Shown: one piece after another, positions 19,513 through 29,531 of the stretch
Layout: each line of letters opens with the position of its first letter
Position numbering within the stretch: the first letter of the stretch is position 1
Assembly (NCBI GenBank): GCA_014529385.2
Contig: CM043960.1
Coordinates: 23,198,896 to 23,262,895, forward strand
Direction of reading: 5' to 3'
Origin: Adiantum capillus-veneris
Lineage: Eukaryota > Streptophyta > Polypodiopsida > Polypodiales > Pteridaceae
Length of the DNA: 64,000 nt
Made by a program: the position numbers and the translations under genes
The notes under the pieces: generated by a model
Seen by the model: only the letters and a program-made list of their open reading frames with translations
What the model was told of the DNA's origin: nothing
The model's database searches: none

Positions 19513-21297
19513 ATGCCTTTGTCAGAACAAATTGAGAAGTACTGTTGCGGATTTCCCAAGAAAATCAGGGACTACTGCACAAAGACTACTGTCATGAATA
19601 TGTTTCAATTGATAGAGAATGCAAGAGTGGCCAACAATCTGTCGAAGGGAGATTCGGATGGATTTAATAGCCACAAGAAAGGGGCCCAGGGCAAACAGTT
19701 TTCAGCCAAGGGCAATGTTGCAGCAAAGCCTTCTGAGTCTCCTGCAAAGAAGCCCTCCACTCAAGAAGCTGATACGTCCAAGAAGCAGTCTAAATCTTCT
19801 TCGGAACGAGGACAAGGACAAAAAAGGCATTTTTCTGGCAAAACTTTTCAAGAAAGGAAAGCTCTTAGGGAGGCCAAGAAATGCTACATTTGTGAACAGG
19901 AAGGACACTTTGCAAATGAGTACCCACAAAAGAAGTCACAGAATAAGGATGACAAGTCAGACCATAAAGGGAAGAAGCCAAAGCCGAGTGCAGGACTTGT
20001 TCCAGATTTGGTTGGAGATCAGCCAAACACAGATGCCACGGAGCTGTGCAGAGCTTGGGGCAAAGTTAGAGACCAGACGGTGCTGGTTTTCTTTGATCCA
20101 GGAGCCCGTGCAAATTTCATATCACTAGAATTGGCATCAAAGTTGGGCATTCGTGCAGAGGAGATGGGTATGACAGGCGAAGCAGGTTTGGCATGCCCAG
20201 GACATTCAGAGCCTGTTACTCCCATTCTGGGAAAGCTTCGTCTGCACATTCAGAGCTATGTGGATGCGGAAGAATTTCATATTATGCCGCTTGAAGGCTG
20301 TGATGTGTTATTAGGTATCCCATGGTGTTACAGGTTGCATGCTATGGTGGATACTTACAACAAAAAGATTACCCTTGTACATAGAGGAAAGATTCATGTC
20401 CTTGATGTAAAGCTTAAAGGCGAGTCTGTTCCGGTTGTTTCTGCTTCTGCTATTTCATTTGTAATAAAGAATCATCTTTCTGCGTACTTGATCTTTGCAA
20501 AAGAAGTACCTCAAGTATCTAATTTGTCTACCTTAGATAAAGACAGGTCAATTTTTTTGAGTGGTTTCAGTGATTGTTTTTCGGACTCTTTGCCAGGGGA
20601 GTTACCTCCTGAGAGACCTGAGGATCATACTATAGATCTTGTGCCAGGTTCTAGTCCACTGAATAGACCACCATACAGGGTTAGTGCAGCCCAGCAGAAA
20701 GAGATTATGGGTCAGGTCAACGAGCTTTTAGAGAAGGGGCTGATTCAGCCCAGTTCATCCCCTTTTTGTTCGCCTGTACTCTTTGTGCAGAAGAAGGATG
20801 GTTCATGGCGCATGTGCATTGACTATCGCGCCTTGAATAAGAATACTATCAAGAACAGGTTCCCCATACCGAGGATAGATGACATTCTTGATCGGCTTGA
20901 GGGAGCGTCATTGTTTACAAGAATAGACCTAAAGAGCGGGTATCATCAGATACGCATTAGACCAGAAGATGTCCATAAGACTGCGTTCAGGACAACATTT
21001 GGTCTCTATGAGTTTCTTGTCATGCCATTTGGTCTCACAAATGCTCCTGCCACATTTAATAGAATGATGGACAAAATTTTTAGACCACATAGAAACTTTG
21101 TGGGTACCTTCTTTGATGACATGATTGTCTACACAAAGTCTGAAGAGGAGCATAGGGATCACTTGACTGCAGTTTTCAATGAGCTACGTAAGAATAGGCT
21201 ACTCATCAATGCGAAGAAAAGTGAGTTCTTTTTGCAAGAAATTCACTTCCTTGGGGCACATTGTTTCAAAGGATGGGGTACGCATGGATCCCGCTAA
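19513..21297 (+). CDS. Element D pol, proximal half: Gag tail, zinc knuckle, protease, reverse transcriptase
   Basis: 594 codons. The Gag tail and a Lys/Ser-rich linker are followed by an altered zinc knuckle, CYICEQEGHFANEY, whose last Cys is Tyr. Retropepsin follows (VFFDPGARANFIS near residue 193; CDVLLGIPWCY), then RT with VQKKDGSWRMCIDYRALNK, DLKSGYHQIR, VMPFGLTNAPATF and the catalytic FFDD. The frame breaks at about 21252-21258 within the FLGHIVS motif, consistent with a single-base insertion in a GGGG run, and continues in frame at 21230-21391. Confidence 0.9.
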   Translation: MPLSEQIEKYCCGFPKKIRDYCTKTTVMNMFQLIENARVANNLSKGDSDGFNSHKKGAQGKQFSAKGNVAAKPSESPAKKPSTQEADTSKKQSKSSSERGQGQKRHFSGKTFQERKALREAKKCYICEQEGHFANEYPQKKSQNKDDKSDHKGKKPKPSAGLVPDLVGDQPNTDATELCRAWGKVRDQTVLVFFDPGARANFISLELASKLGIRAEEMGMTGEAGLACPGHSEPVTPILGKLRLHIQSYVDAEEFHIMPLEGCDVLLGIPWCYRLHAMVDTYNKKITLVHRGKIHVLDVKLKGESVPVVSASAISFVIKNHLSAYLIFAKEVPQVSNLSTLDKDRSIFLSGFSDCFSDSLPGELPPERPEDHTIDLVPGSSPLNRPPYRVSAAQQKEIMGQVNELLEKGLIQPSSSPFCSPVLFVQKKDGSWRMCIDYRALNKNTIKNRFPIPRIDDILDRLEGASLFTRIDLKSGYHQIRIRPEDVHKTAFRTTFGLYEFLVMPFGLTNAPATFNRMMDKIFRPHRNFVGTFFDDMIVYTKSEEEHRDHLTAVFNELRKNRLLINAKKSEFFLQEIHFLGAHCFKGWGTHGSR

Positions 21298-23383
21298 AGT
21301 GGAAGCAAGTAGGTCATGGCCAGACTTGAAGTCTGCACATGACATTCGAAGCTTTCTAGGCTTATGTTCCTATTACAGGAGGTTCATCTGAAATTTTGCT
21401 GAGATTGCTTCTCCACTCCATGCACTGCAAGGAAAAGGAGTTACTTTCAAGTGGACAGCCAAGGAAATTTTAGCGTTCAAACACTTGAAAGAGAAGCTGA
21501 CTTCAGATCCGGTAATTATTTTGCCAGATCTTTCTAAACCTTTTGTGGTTCAATGTGATGCGTGTGGCCATAGTCTTGGTGCAGTTTTAATGCAGAATGG
21601 CCGAGTAGTCGCATATGAGAGCAGAATTCTTTTGAAGACTGAAAGGAACTTGCAAGTCTATGAGAAAGAATTGCTGGCAGTAATTCATGCTCTCACTAGT
21701 TGGAAACACTATTTGCTAGGGGTTGATTTTGTTGTCCAAACGGATCATCAAACCTTGCGATATTTTCTTACACAGACGAAGTTGTCTGAGAAGCACATGC
21801 GATGGGCAAACATCTTGTCAATGTTCCATTTTCAGATTGTGCATGTGCAAGGGAAAAAGAACGTGGTGGCTGATGCGTTGTCACGAAAGCCCCAAATTTC
21901 AGCAGTGTCAATTCCGTACCATTGTGAACTAGACGAAATGAAGACACAATATGCTGAAGATTCAGATTTTGCAAGGATCTATGACCAGCTTGTTGATGGG
22001 CAACATCATGAGCACTATATGCTTAAGAATGACTTTCTCATGATGCATGGAAAGTTATGCGTTACTAAACAGTTACGGCCAAAGATTTTGATGGAAAGTC
22101 ATGCTCCACCTTATGCTGGGCATCGTGGAATTGATGCGACAGTGAAAGGGGTTGAGGCATTCCTCTATTGGCCAGCTTTGCGTCAAGATGTTGACACATT
22201 TGTAAGATCATGCTTAGTATGCCAAAAAGTCAAATTTGACAGACAAAAGCAACCGGGATTGTTGCAGCCATTGCCGATCCCTGATAGGCCATGGGAAAGT
22301 ATAGCAATGGACTTTATCTTTGATTTTCCAAGGACGCAAACAGGAAATGATGGGATTTGGACTATCATTTGTAGGTTCAGTAAGCATGCCCATTTCATTC
22401 CTGTTAGGAAGAAGATAAAGGCAGGACACATGGTCAAGATATTCATGAGCAATATCTTTAAATATCATGGGATGCCTCAGTCAATTGTCAGTGACAGGGA
22501 TCCACGTATGACGAGTCTTTTCTGGAAGGCATTGTTTGAGAACATGGGCACTACGCTCAAGTTCTCTTCTTCGTTTCATCCGCAAACTGATGGACAGTCA
22601 GAAGAGGCAAATTCTATTGTCCTGGACCTGCTCAAATGTTATGTGTCAGAGCACAAGGCAACTTGGGAACACCATCTCCCATTGGTTGAATATGCTTACA
22701 ATAACACTGTGCATACATCAACAGGTAAGGCACCATTTGAGATAGTGGAAGGAGGAAAGAAAGTCCCACCCATTTTGCAGACTAAGGACAAGATATTTGA
22801 GGCAGACAAGTATGTGCAAGATATGGATGAAACATACAGGAAGATAAAGATTGCTCTTGAGAAGACTCAGGCTAAGCAAAAGAAAGCTGTTGATCGTCAC
22901 CGTCGTGAACTTGTATTTTCACTTGGTGATTGGGTACTTTTGTGCTTTGAAAAGGCCAGGTTAAGGAAAAGGAAAGGCAAGGAACGCTTATTTCCTAAGC
23001 TCAGTATGTGATATTATGGTCCTTTTCAGATTTCAGAAAAGATCAGCGATGTAGCTTATAGGTTAAAGCTACCAGAAGGCTGGAAAATACATAATGCTTT
23101 TCATGTCAGCCTTCTAAGGCCCTTTGTTGGTGATGTGCCAGAGAATATGCTTGATGAGGAACAACCCGAAGTGGAAGAATTGGATGAAATCCTCGTTCCT
23201 GAACAGATATTGGCACATAAAGAAAGAAAGGTTAGAGGAAAAGTTGCAAGACGCTATTTGGTGAAGTTCAAGAACTATCCATCATTAGATGCCAAATGGA
23301 TGGAAGAGTCTGAATTGCTTGATTCACCTCAGCTATTGCAATTGTATCTTGAAGCCTTTCAAATGGAACCCGCAGTGACTTGA
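21230..23383 (+). pseudogene. Element D pol, distal half: RT end, RNase H, integrase, chromodomain
   Basis: Continues from RT (SLGHIVSKDGVRMDPAKVE, SFLGLCSYYRRFI) across a TGA at about 21389 into RNase H (QCDACGHSLGAVLM, TDHQTLRYFL, VADALSR). It then runs through integrase (HAPPYAGHRG with CLVCQKVK; core with IAMDFIF, IVSDRDPRMTSLFW, FHPQTDGQSEEAN). A second TGA at about 23009 precedes YYGPFQISEKISD, and a chromodomain (YLVKFKNYPSLDAKW) follows near 23258-23300. Both stops are CGA-to-TGA type changes. All catalytic residues I can see are kept, so loss is recent. Confidence 0.9.
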
Positions 23384-23691
23384 TGTAGCCTTTTTGGAGC
23401 AAGGCAAGAGCACGGTTCATGATGCTCAAGAGAGTAGTTAAGCAATTGTATCTACTCTTTCCATACAGAATTTAGGTAGAGAAGTTTGTGCTCAAGAGTA
23501 CACTAGAAGACTTCTATGCTTGATATATGTGTCGTAGCCAGGTTGGTGGGATTGTTTAATCGTCCAACGCTACATTTCCGGAAGCATGTATATCTTGGAT
23601 TCCCATCATAGAATATATGTGATATCAGGAGATACTGCATGTATTATTGGCATGCAAGCGAGGTCGCTTGCAGTATTTCAATGGTGGGGTG

Positions 23692-25235
23692 TGTCACCAG
23701 GAGGTGTATTTTTCCTGTTGCCTTTTGTAAATAAGTACTAGATATTTTTATTTATTTTATTTTTACTTGTTTTCCCCGGAACCCTTGAAAAGGTGCAAGT
23801 GGACATTGCATGGCCAGTGTGAAATGGCTGCAGCCAAATGGGTTTCTCACATCGGGGATCTAGGTCGGTCAGACAGGGACTGCCCGGGCCAGTTAGCACT
23901 GAATTCTGATTAGTATGGAAGCTCGTGTGCGCCAAACTGGAATTTGGGCCACTCGTCAAGTCACTCCAACTTTATAAGTTGAAAGGGGCCAGTAAATTAA
24001 CCCACATTGTAGATGTTGGTCAAATGGTAGTCTTCAATGATGGTCAGGAGACCGATAGGGATGCCATGGAAACATCTCCTAAAATTTAGGGAACTGCTAT
24101 TTTTGACCGGAAAATGTGTTCGCGTCATTAGCTCTGGAATGACAAGGGGAACATTCTATTGCTCTGCTGCCAAGTCAACTGACGCACCAGTTGAGATATT
24201 TTTAGCAGGGAAAGCCCAAACTCGGAAACTGGGCGACGTGTCAGCCTGTGAGCGATTCTGCCACTCTGGGAGGCAAAAACGAGCTGCATATCAACAAAGG
24301 GGGCGCCATTTTCAGCCTCAGGTGGATTGTAGCAGGTATAGAAGCTATGGAATGCTTACCTTGCCCTCTATGCACAGTATGGTGACGGGAGTGATGCCCC
24401 GCACGCTACATATTGCTCTCTTTCTCCCCTACGTACAGTATGTTATGCCCCACTAGTGGGCTTCTCATTTGACCTATGTACAGTTCTGGGGGTTTATGTG
24501 CGTTTGCCAAGGCAAGAGCCTTCTGAACAGGAACCGGATTAGCTAATTGCTAATCCCCCACAGGTACTCACAGTTCCATCACGAAAGATTGCGAGTTTGG
24601 AGAGTTTTCTCTTGTGAAAACTTGTCCAATTCACAGGGGAACTGTCCCATTGCGTGCGGGAGCCCTTGGGACACGCGTAGGCGTGTTCACTCCGCTAAAA
24701 ACGATCCGAAACAGGGAATTACAGCCTGCTGTGTTTTTCTGCAGGTTTAGGGTTTTGCACCTAAACTGCAATGGAACATCGGGGGAGCCTCGTGAGAGCC
24801 TTGGGATGCGTGTACAGGCTTTTGGGCTCCCGGCAGTGAAAAACAGAGAATTACAGCCCGCTGAATTTCTGTGACAGCTCACCAGAAAGCTTCCAGATAT
24901 CGAGGGAATCCGTCCTAGACAGGTGTTTTTGACCTACAGGGGTTTTTGCGTCGTTATGTTGTCGAAATCCGGTCGAAAACCTGCGTTTTCAGCCCTCGCC
25001 AGGTTTGGACAGCTTTGTGAAAGCTTGTGCTAAGTGGTCGGATCGTCTACCTTAATTTGAATAAAGAAATACCGAAAGGGGCGCCAGTCTTTGGGGCCTA
25101 CAGGGTGTCGGTCTCGTGTGCGCAGTGACATTCTAGTCGCTGGACGCTACTGTGTTCTCTTCCCTTCTCAGTGCTCTGTGTAAAGTTAACAGGTAATTGA
25201 AATAGTACCGCCCTCTACGTTGTACGGGCCGGTTA
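23692..25235 (+). repeat. 3' LTR of element D
   Basis: 1544 bp, TGTCACCAGGAGG...GGGCCGGTTA, matching 16758-18300. A polypurine-like GGTGGGGTG precedes it at 23683-23691. The TSD CCTTG follows. Confidence 0.93.
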
Positions 25236-25240
25236 CCTTG

Positions 25241-25716
25241 TCCGCCAAGCGTGCTTGTTCACGCTCGCGAATCATCCGTTCCTCGGAGGATGCCTGTCGT
25301 TCTTAGCGCTCACGCTCCAAGGTAATGCGCTACGCTTCTTGTTGAGCCATCGCAATGCGATTCGCTGCTTGTTGTGCCATTGCAACGCGATTCGCTTCTT
25401 GTTTTTGTGCCATCATGTCCATCATCGACTTGACCAAAGCCTCCATAGGATTTGGTACAATCCGTGAGTGGCGTAGATGGGGAAGGGGGAGGGTCCGAAA
25501 AACCTCCTTGGTGGTGAGATTCTTCTTCGCTACTGTCATGCCCATCACCTCGATGCGAAGTATCCATTCCGCTTCGGGTGATGACGATACACTGTGATCT
25601 TTGGTTCTTAAGTTCACGAGGAACTTGGGTTCTTGTGGGTCTTGGGTTCTTGAGGGTCTTGAGGTTCTTGGGTTCTTGAGGTTCTTGTGTTCTTGAGGTT
25701 CTTCTTTCGCTTGCAA
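25241..25716 (-). pseudogene. Element C Gag N-terminus (continues at 16757)
   Basis: Minus strand: MDTSHRGDGHDSSEEESHHQ, an acidic Pro-rich stretch, then a degenerate charged helix with repeated NRVAMAQQEA-like units. The layout is that of element A at 12512-12895 and element E at 28620-29087. Frame shifts between two overlapping frames (25310-25567 and 25330-25716) show decay. After removal of D and one CCTTG it joins 16752. Confidence 0.75.
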
Positions 25717-26048
25717 TCTGTGGTAGAGAAGGATCTTTTCTTCACCCGAGTTCTGCTCTTTTCCATTGGCGCACCCCTTGGCGGCCTTGCGCTCACACCA
25801 AGGTTGCTTTTTCTCACCTCACGTTGATTGGCCGGCTGCTAAGTGCACGGTCCGCTCTCAATGAGTGAAAAGAGGCACAAGGGGAGGCTGGACAAGCCCT
25901 TCTTTCTTGGCTTTCCTGTCACTCTTCAAAAACACGATTAGGAATCGACACGCCCAAGACGCCTTGGTTTACGTGCAACCGCAACAAGCAAGAAAAAAAA
26001 TAAAAAAATATGTGGTTCTTTCCTTGAGTGATATAGAACACTGGCAAA
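25717..26048 (-). other. 5' leader of element C
   Basis: Homologous to the A and E leaders, with the TTCACCCGAGTTCTGCTCTT and CCCCTTGGCGGCC blocks. No gene is seen. Confidence 0.6.
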
Positions 26049-26060
26049 GCTCTGATACCA
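26049..26060 (-). other. Primer-binding site of element C (initiator-Met tRNA)
   Basis: Minus strand TGGTATCAGAGC, one base from the LTR at 26062. Confidence 0.92.
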
Positions 26061-26061
26061 A

Positions 26062-27446
26062 TGTAAGGTGCTGTGGAAGAGAATGTTGAACTTTGCTTAA
26101 GATGAGTGCTCCGAACTGTGCTCAAGGTTTCTTTTACTTACAGAAGGGAGAGCCTTCCGTGCCTTTAATGAGAGAGTGCAAGTGATCACAAACAAAGTGG
26201 ATAAACATTGTGAATGAAGGTGCTGAGACTGAGAGATAGAGAGAGAAGAATACGACACCATACAAGTTGTCAAACCCTCCTCTGAAGGCCCTTCTCTTGA
26301 TGGCGAGAGAAGTCTATGATATTGATTGCACAATCTGGTACAAGATGCTGATGTAAACTCGTGAAGCTATGATGCAAAATGCGGAGACTACGACGACTAC
26401 GGAATCTGTTGTCTGCTGTGGGCATGCTGCTAATAAAACACTGAATTTACTATCTTAAAAACGTTGGATCTGCTGCCCTTTTAATCGGTGGTTTGCTGTT
26501 GTTTTGTTGCTGAAGAAAACGCTGCTTTAAAAGGCTGAAAACGCTCATCTGCCATCAAAGCTGAAAATGCCAGGGTATAGGGAGTCCTTGCTTGAGAGAG
26601 AGAGGGAGACGTTTGCTGCAATTCAATTGCCTATGCACTTTCATGCTCTTTTTCCAGATAAGCCTAGCGCTAGGTTTGCTTATATATTACCTTAGCAAAA
26701 TTGCCCTACCCAGTTCCCAACAAAAGTCACTTAAAAATAATAAGTGAAAAATATCAAAGGATTCGAGGGTTCTTCTGCGGTGTTTAAAGGCTGAAAACTG
26801 CAAACGCTGGTGGTTCTTGAGGTTCCATCGCGGAGAATCTGCAAAACGCTAGGGTGTGATGCAGATGCAAAAACGCTAGGGCTGAAAATCTGCAAATCTG
26901 TCGCCAGTTGTTCTGCAAATGCAAAACGCTAGGCTCATCTGCTGTGTCGTGATGGCGCTGGGGCTGATCTGCTGGGCACCAAAACGCCAGGGCTGATCTG
27001 ATCCAAAAATGCTAGCTTTATGCTGTGAAGCAAAAATGCTAGGGCTTGGGGTTCTGCTGAGAAGTTGCCTGTTGAGCGAGTGCTCCTGCTGCCTCTTTTG
27101 CCAATTAGTGCTGGTCTAGGTTTGCTTATATACAAACTTACTCAATTTGCCCTACCTACTTTCCAACAAAAGTCATTAAAAAATAATAAGTGAAAAATGT
27201 CAAAATAGGGAAAATAGGCTAAGTGCACTGGAAAATTCCCCTGAAGGATTTTGATGGGAATGCTTATGATCATGCTGTGTGTAACAAGAGGATACGCATC
27301 TACACTAAGTGTCTGGACATGCACGGTCTACGAACAGACTCACAAAAGTGTCAGATCACTTCTAATCTAGACTGACTGGATTGACTGAACCCTTGTCGTA
27401 CTGTAGCTTGTCAACGGACACATAGGGCTGGATGTGTCACGTGACA
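26062..27446 (-). repeat. LTR shared by elements C (as 5' LTR) and E (as 3' LTR)
   Basis: 1385 bp, TGTAAGGTGC...GTCACGTGACA, A-family. A primer-binding site lies on its left side and a polypurine tract (27447-27458) on its right, so one LTR serves two internal regions in tandem. A palindromic G-box tip lies at 27435-27446, and TATA-like motifs at about 26681-26692 and 27124-27132. Confidence 0.85.
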
Positions 27447-27458
27447 TCCCCTCCTTTT

Positions 27459-28547
27459 CAAAGTGAGGTACTGGTACCGAACTGTATGGTGTCGAGGGAG
27501 ATCGCCAAAAACATCCAGAATCTTGGAAGGGACTCTTTGCCGGCCCACTCTGATATGTGGGTCGTGCGATACTTGAACTTCATAAAGGTCTGCAACGCTT
27601 GCTTCTTTGGGCCGCGCCAAAAGCGACAGTCTTGTGTGGCTCCTTTAATGCTTCAACTTTGTCGAGCATGCTTCTTTCTTCTTCAAGAATCTCCATGTTT
27701 GAAAATTCCTGAAACCATTTCCAACACAAAACCGTGAACATACCTATTCCATGTAAAGTGAGTGGAAAAAAATCTTGTCTCCCTAAAAGATTGTGTATGC
27801 AATGTAGATGAACAAAGAGACAGAGTGCGAAACCGTTCACCACACACTCGCAAACAATGAGATCGAATCTTTCTCTGCAGATCTAAAGCAATCAACTGTG
27901 GCAATTCACAACGGAAATGCCCATGCTTGGTGATCATACTTTCAAGTGCTTTGTCTACAACTATCGTGCCAAGGAAGAGACATGGAATGTGACTTTCTTG
28001 AATGCATACTTTTCAGCTTTTCATGAAAAATCCGCATACATCCATGCTCATTCATGAGTGAAACGTGCTCAACGTACAGTATGTCGTGCATAGTAAAAGG
28101 GATCACATAAAGACACTGACTAAAATTCAGGAAACGATTACGAATGAAACACTTGTATAATGCGTGCTGACTACTCATGCGAACACATAATACTTTCTGT
28201 GAGGGTTCTTTGGACCGAAGCTCGAGAGCCAAGATCAGTTCTTCGTGTTTGATCGAATCTTCTTGTAAGGGTTTTGTGGACCTCGACTCAAGAGCCAAGA
28301 TCGGTTCTTCGTGATTGATCGAATCTGCAATGAGGTTAGCTTCAGTAGAGAAAGTATCAACTAACACATCATCCTTGTGAACAATCACATCATCTTCATG
28401 CAACTCATCATGCTTGTGAGAAATCACATCTTGATCATGCAAATCATCATGCTTTGCATTGCCAACCAAATCATCATGCAAATCATTGTCATTCAAATCA
28501 TCATGCAAATCATTGTCATTCAAATCATCATGCTTATCATCATGCAA
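27459..28547 (-). pseudogene. Element E copy of the His/Asp-rich chromodomain-like ORF
   Basis: 28547-27942 is open (201 codons). It has DDKHDDLNDNDLHDDL-type repeats, then NHEEPILALESRS-type acidic repeats, then CVRMSSQHALYKCFI and YVEHVSLMNEHGC, segments nearly colinear with element A 3470-2523. Frame changes near 27940 and 27830 split the rest, which still carries a WKWFQEFSNMEILEEERS block and the chromodomain-like end near 27600-27560. The junction GTGAACAATCACATCATC lacks the 13-bp duplication seen in A, showing the original in-frame fusion. Confidence 0.65.
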
Positions 28548-28619
28548 AAATCCTGTGTATCATGCTTTAGAGAGGAAGAGACGGAGAGTCTTCTTTTCCC
28601 GAATCTCTTGCATCTGTGC

Positions 28620-29087
28620 CTACACTTGAGAAAAGAGTCGCAAGAACTCTTTCACGTGTTGGTCGCTCTTCTCTTGTCTTGCTTTGTTCTCGCGGTCATA
28701 TTCTGCTTGTCTTTCGTTGTTCTCGCGATCAAATTGTGCTTCTCTTTCTTTGTTCTCGCCATCCAATTTGGCTGGACTTTCTTTTTCTTCCAAGTTGTAC
28801 TTACGCTCTATGACTGTCATGCGTTCTTCATAGTCACGATCTATGGCTTCCATTTCTTCTTCGTAGGCCTTTCTTTCTGCTTCTCTTTTTGCTTTTCGTG
28901 CTTCGTGTTCTAACTTCATGTCCATCACCATCTTGTTGAAAGCCTCCATAGGAGTTAGTGCAATCCTTGGCATAGATGGGGAAGTGGGAGGGTCGGAAAA
29001 ACCTCCTGGTGGGGAAAATTCTTCTTCGCCTCTCTCATGCTCATCACCTCCAAGCGAAGTAACCATTCCGCTTCGAGTGATGACCAT
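28620..29087 (-). CDS. Element E Gag N-terminal fragment
   Basis: 155 codons from the ATG at 29087 (MVITRSGMVTSLGGDEHERG). An acidic Pro-rich part (PPTSPSMPRIALTPMEAFNK) is followed by about 100 residues of highly charged, probably coiled-coil repeats (DRENNERQAEYDREN). The protein stops at FSQV, after which the His/Asp region begins in the same general frame. No capsid domain or zinc knuckle remains. In function it could at most be an interaction domain; this is inference. Confidence 0.7.
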   Translation of the reverse strand: MVITRSGMVTSLGGDEHERGEEEFSPPGGFSDPPTSPSMPRIALTPMEAFNKMVMDMKLEHEARKAKREAERKAYEEEMEAIDRDYEERMTVIERKYNLEEKESPAKLDGENKEREAQFDRENNERQAEYDRENKARQEKSDQHVKEFLRLFSQV

Positions 29088-29518
29088 CGACTGAAGTCGT
29101 GGGTTCTTGTGGTCTTAGGTTCTTAAGTTCACGAAGAACTTGGGTTCTTGTGGGTCTTGGGTTCTTGAGGGTCTTCTTTTGCTTGCAATCTGTGTTTGAG
29201 AAGGATCGTCTCTTCACCCGAGTTCTGCTCTTTTCCGCGGGCGCACCCCTTGGCGGCCTTGCGCTCACACCAAGGTTGCTTTTTCCCACCTCACGTCGTT
29301 TGGCCGGCCGCTAAGTGCGCGGTCCGCTCTCAATGAGTGAAAAGAGGCACAAGGGGAGGCTGGACAAGCCCTTCTTTCCTGGGATTCTTGCCACTCTTCA
29401 AAAACATGATTAGGAATCGACACGCCCAAGCGAACTTGGGTTCGTGCGATCGCAACAAGCGAAAGAATTCTTGTGATTCTTGTGGTTCTTTCCTTGAGTG
29501 ATACAGAACACTGCCAAA

Positions 29519-29530
29519 GCTCTAATACCA
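29519..29530 (-). other. Mutated primer-binding site of element E
   Basis: Minus strand TGGTATTAGAGC: one mismatch to the initiator-Met site used by A, B and C. Confidence 0.85.
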
Positions 29531-29531
29531 A

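Larger units (their letters stand above)
16758..25235 (+). mobile_element. Element D: Ty3/gypsy chromovirus-type retrotransposon, complete but inactivated
   Basis: 8.48-kb plus-strand element with LTRs of 1543 and 1544 bp, TSD CCTTG, gag-PR-RT-RH-INT-chromodomain between, and a G-rich tract (GGTGGGGTG) before the 3' LTR. By eye the LTRs differ at roughly two dozen positions, so D is older than B. LTR ends are TG...TA in both copies instead of TG...CA. Several stops and small indels disable gag and pol. It is inserted in the gag of element C in the opposite orientation. Confidence 0.94.
27447..29518 (-). mobile_element. Element E internal region: non-autonomous relative of A
   Basis: About 2.1 kb between the shared LTR and the LTR at 29532. 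In sense order it holds a leader with the CTCAAGAACC array, Gag N-terminus (29087-28620), then directly the His/Asp-rich tract and the unrecognised ORF with chromodomain-like end. It lacks Gag C-terminus, zinc knuckle, protease and all of RT-RH-INT, so it is a further-reduced form of element A. Frames are broken in the distal ORF. Confidence 0.82.
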
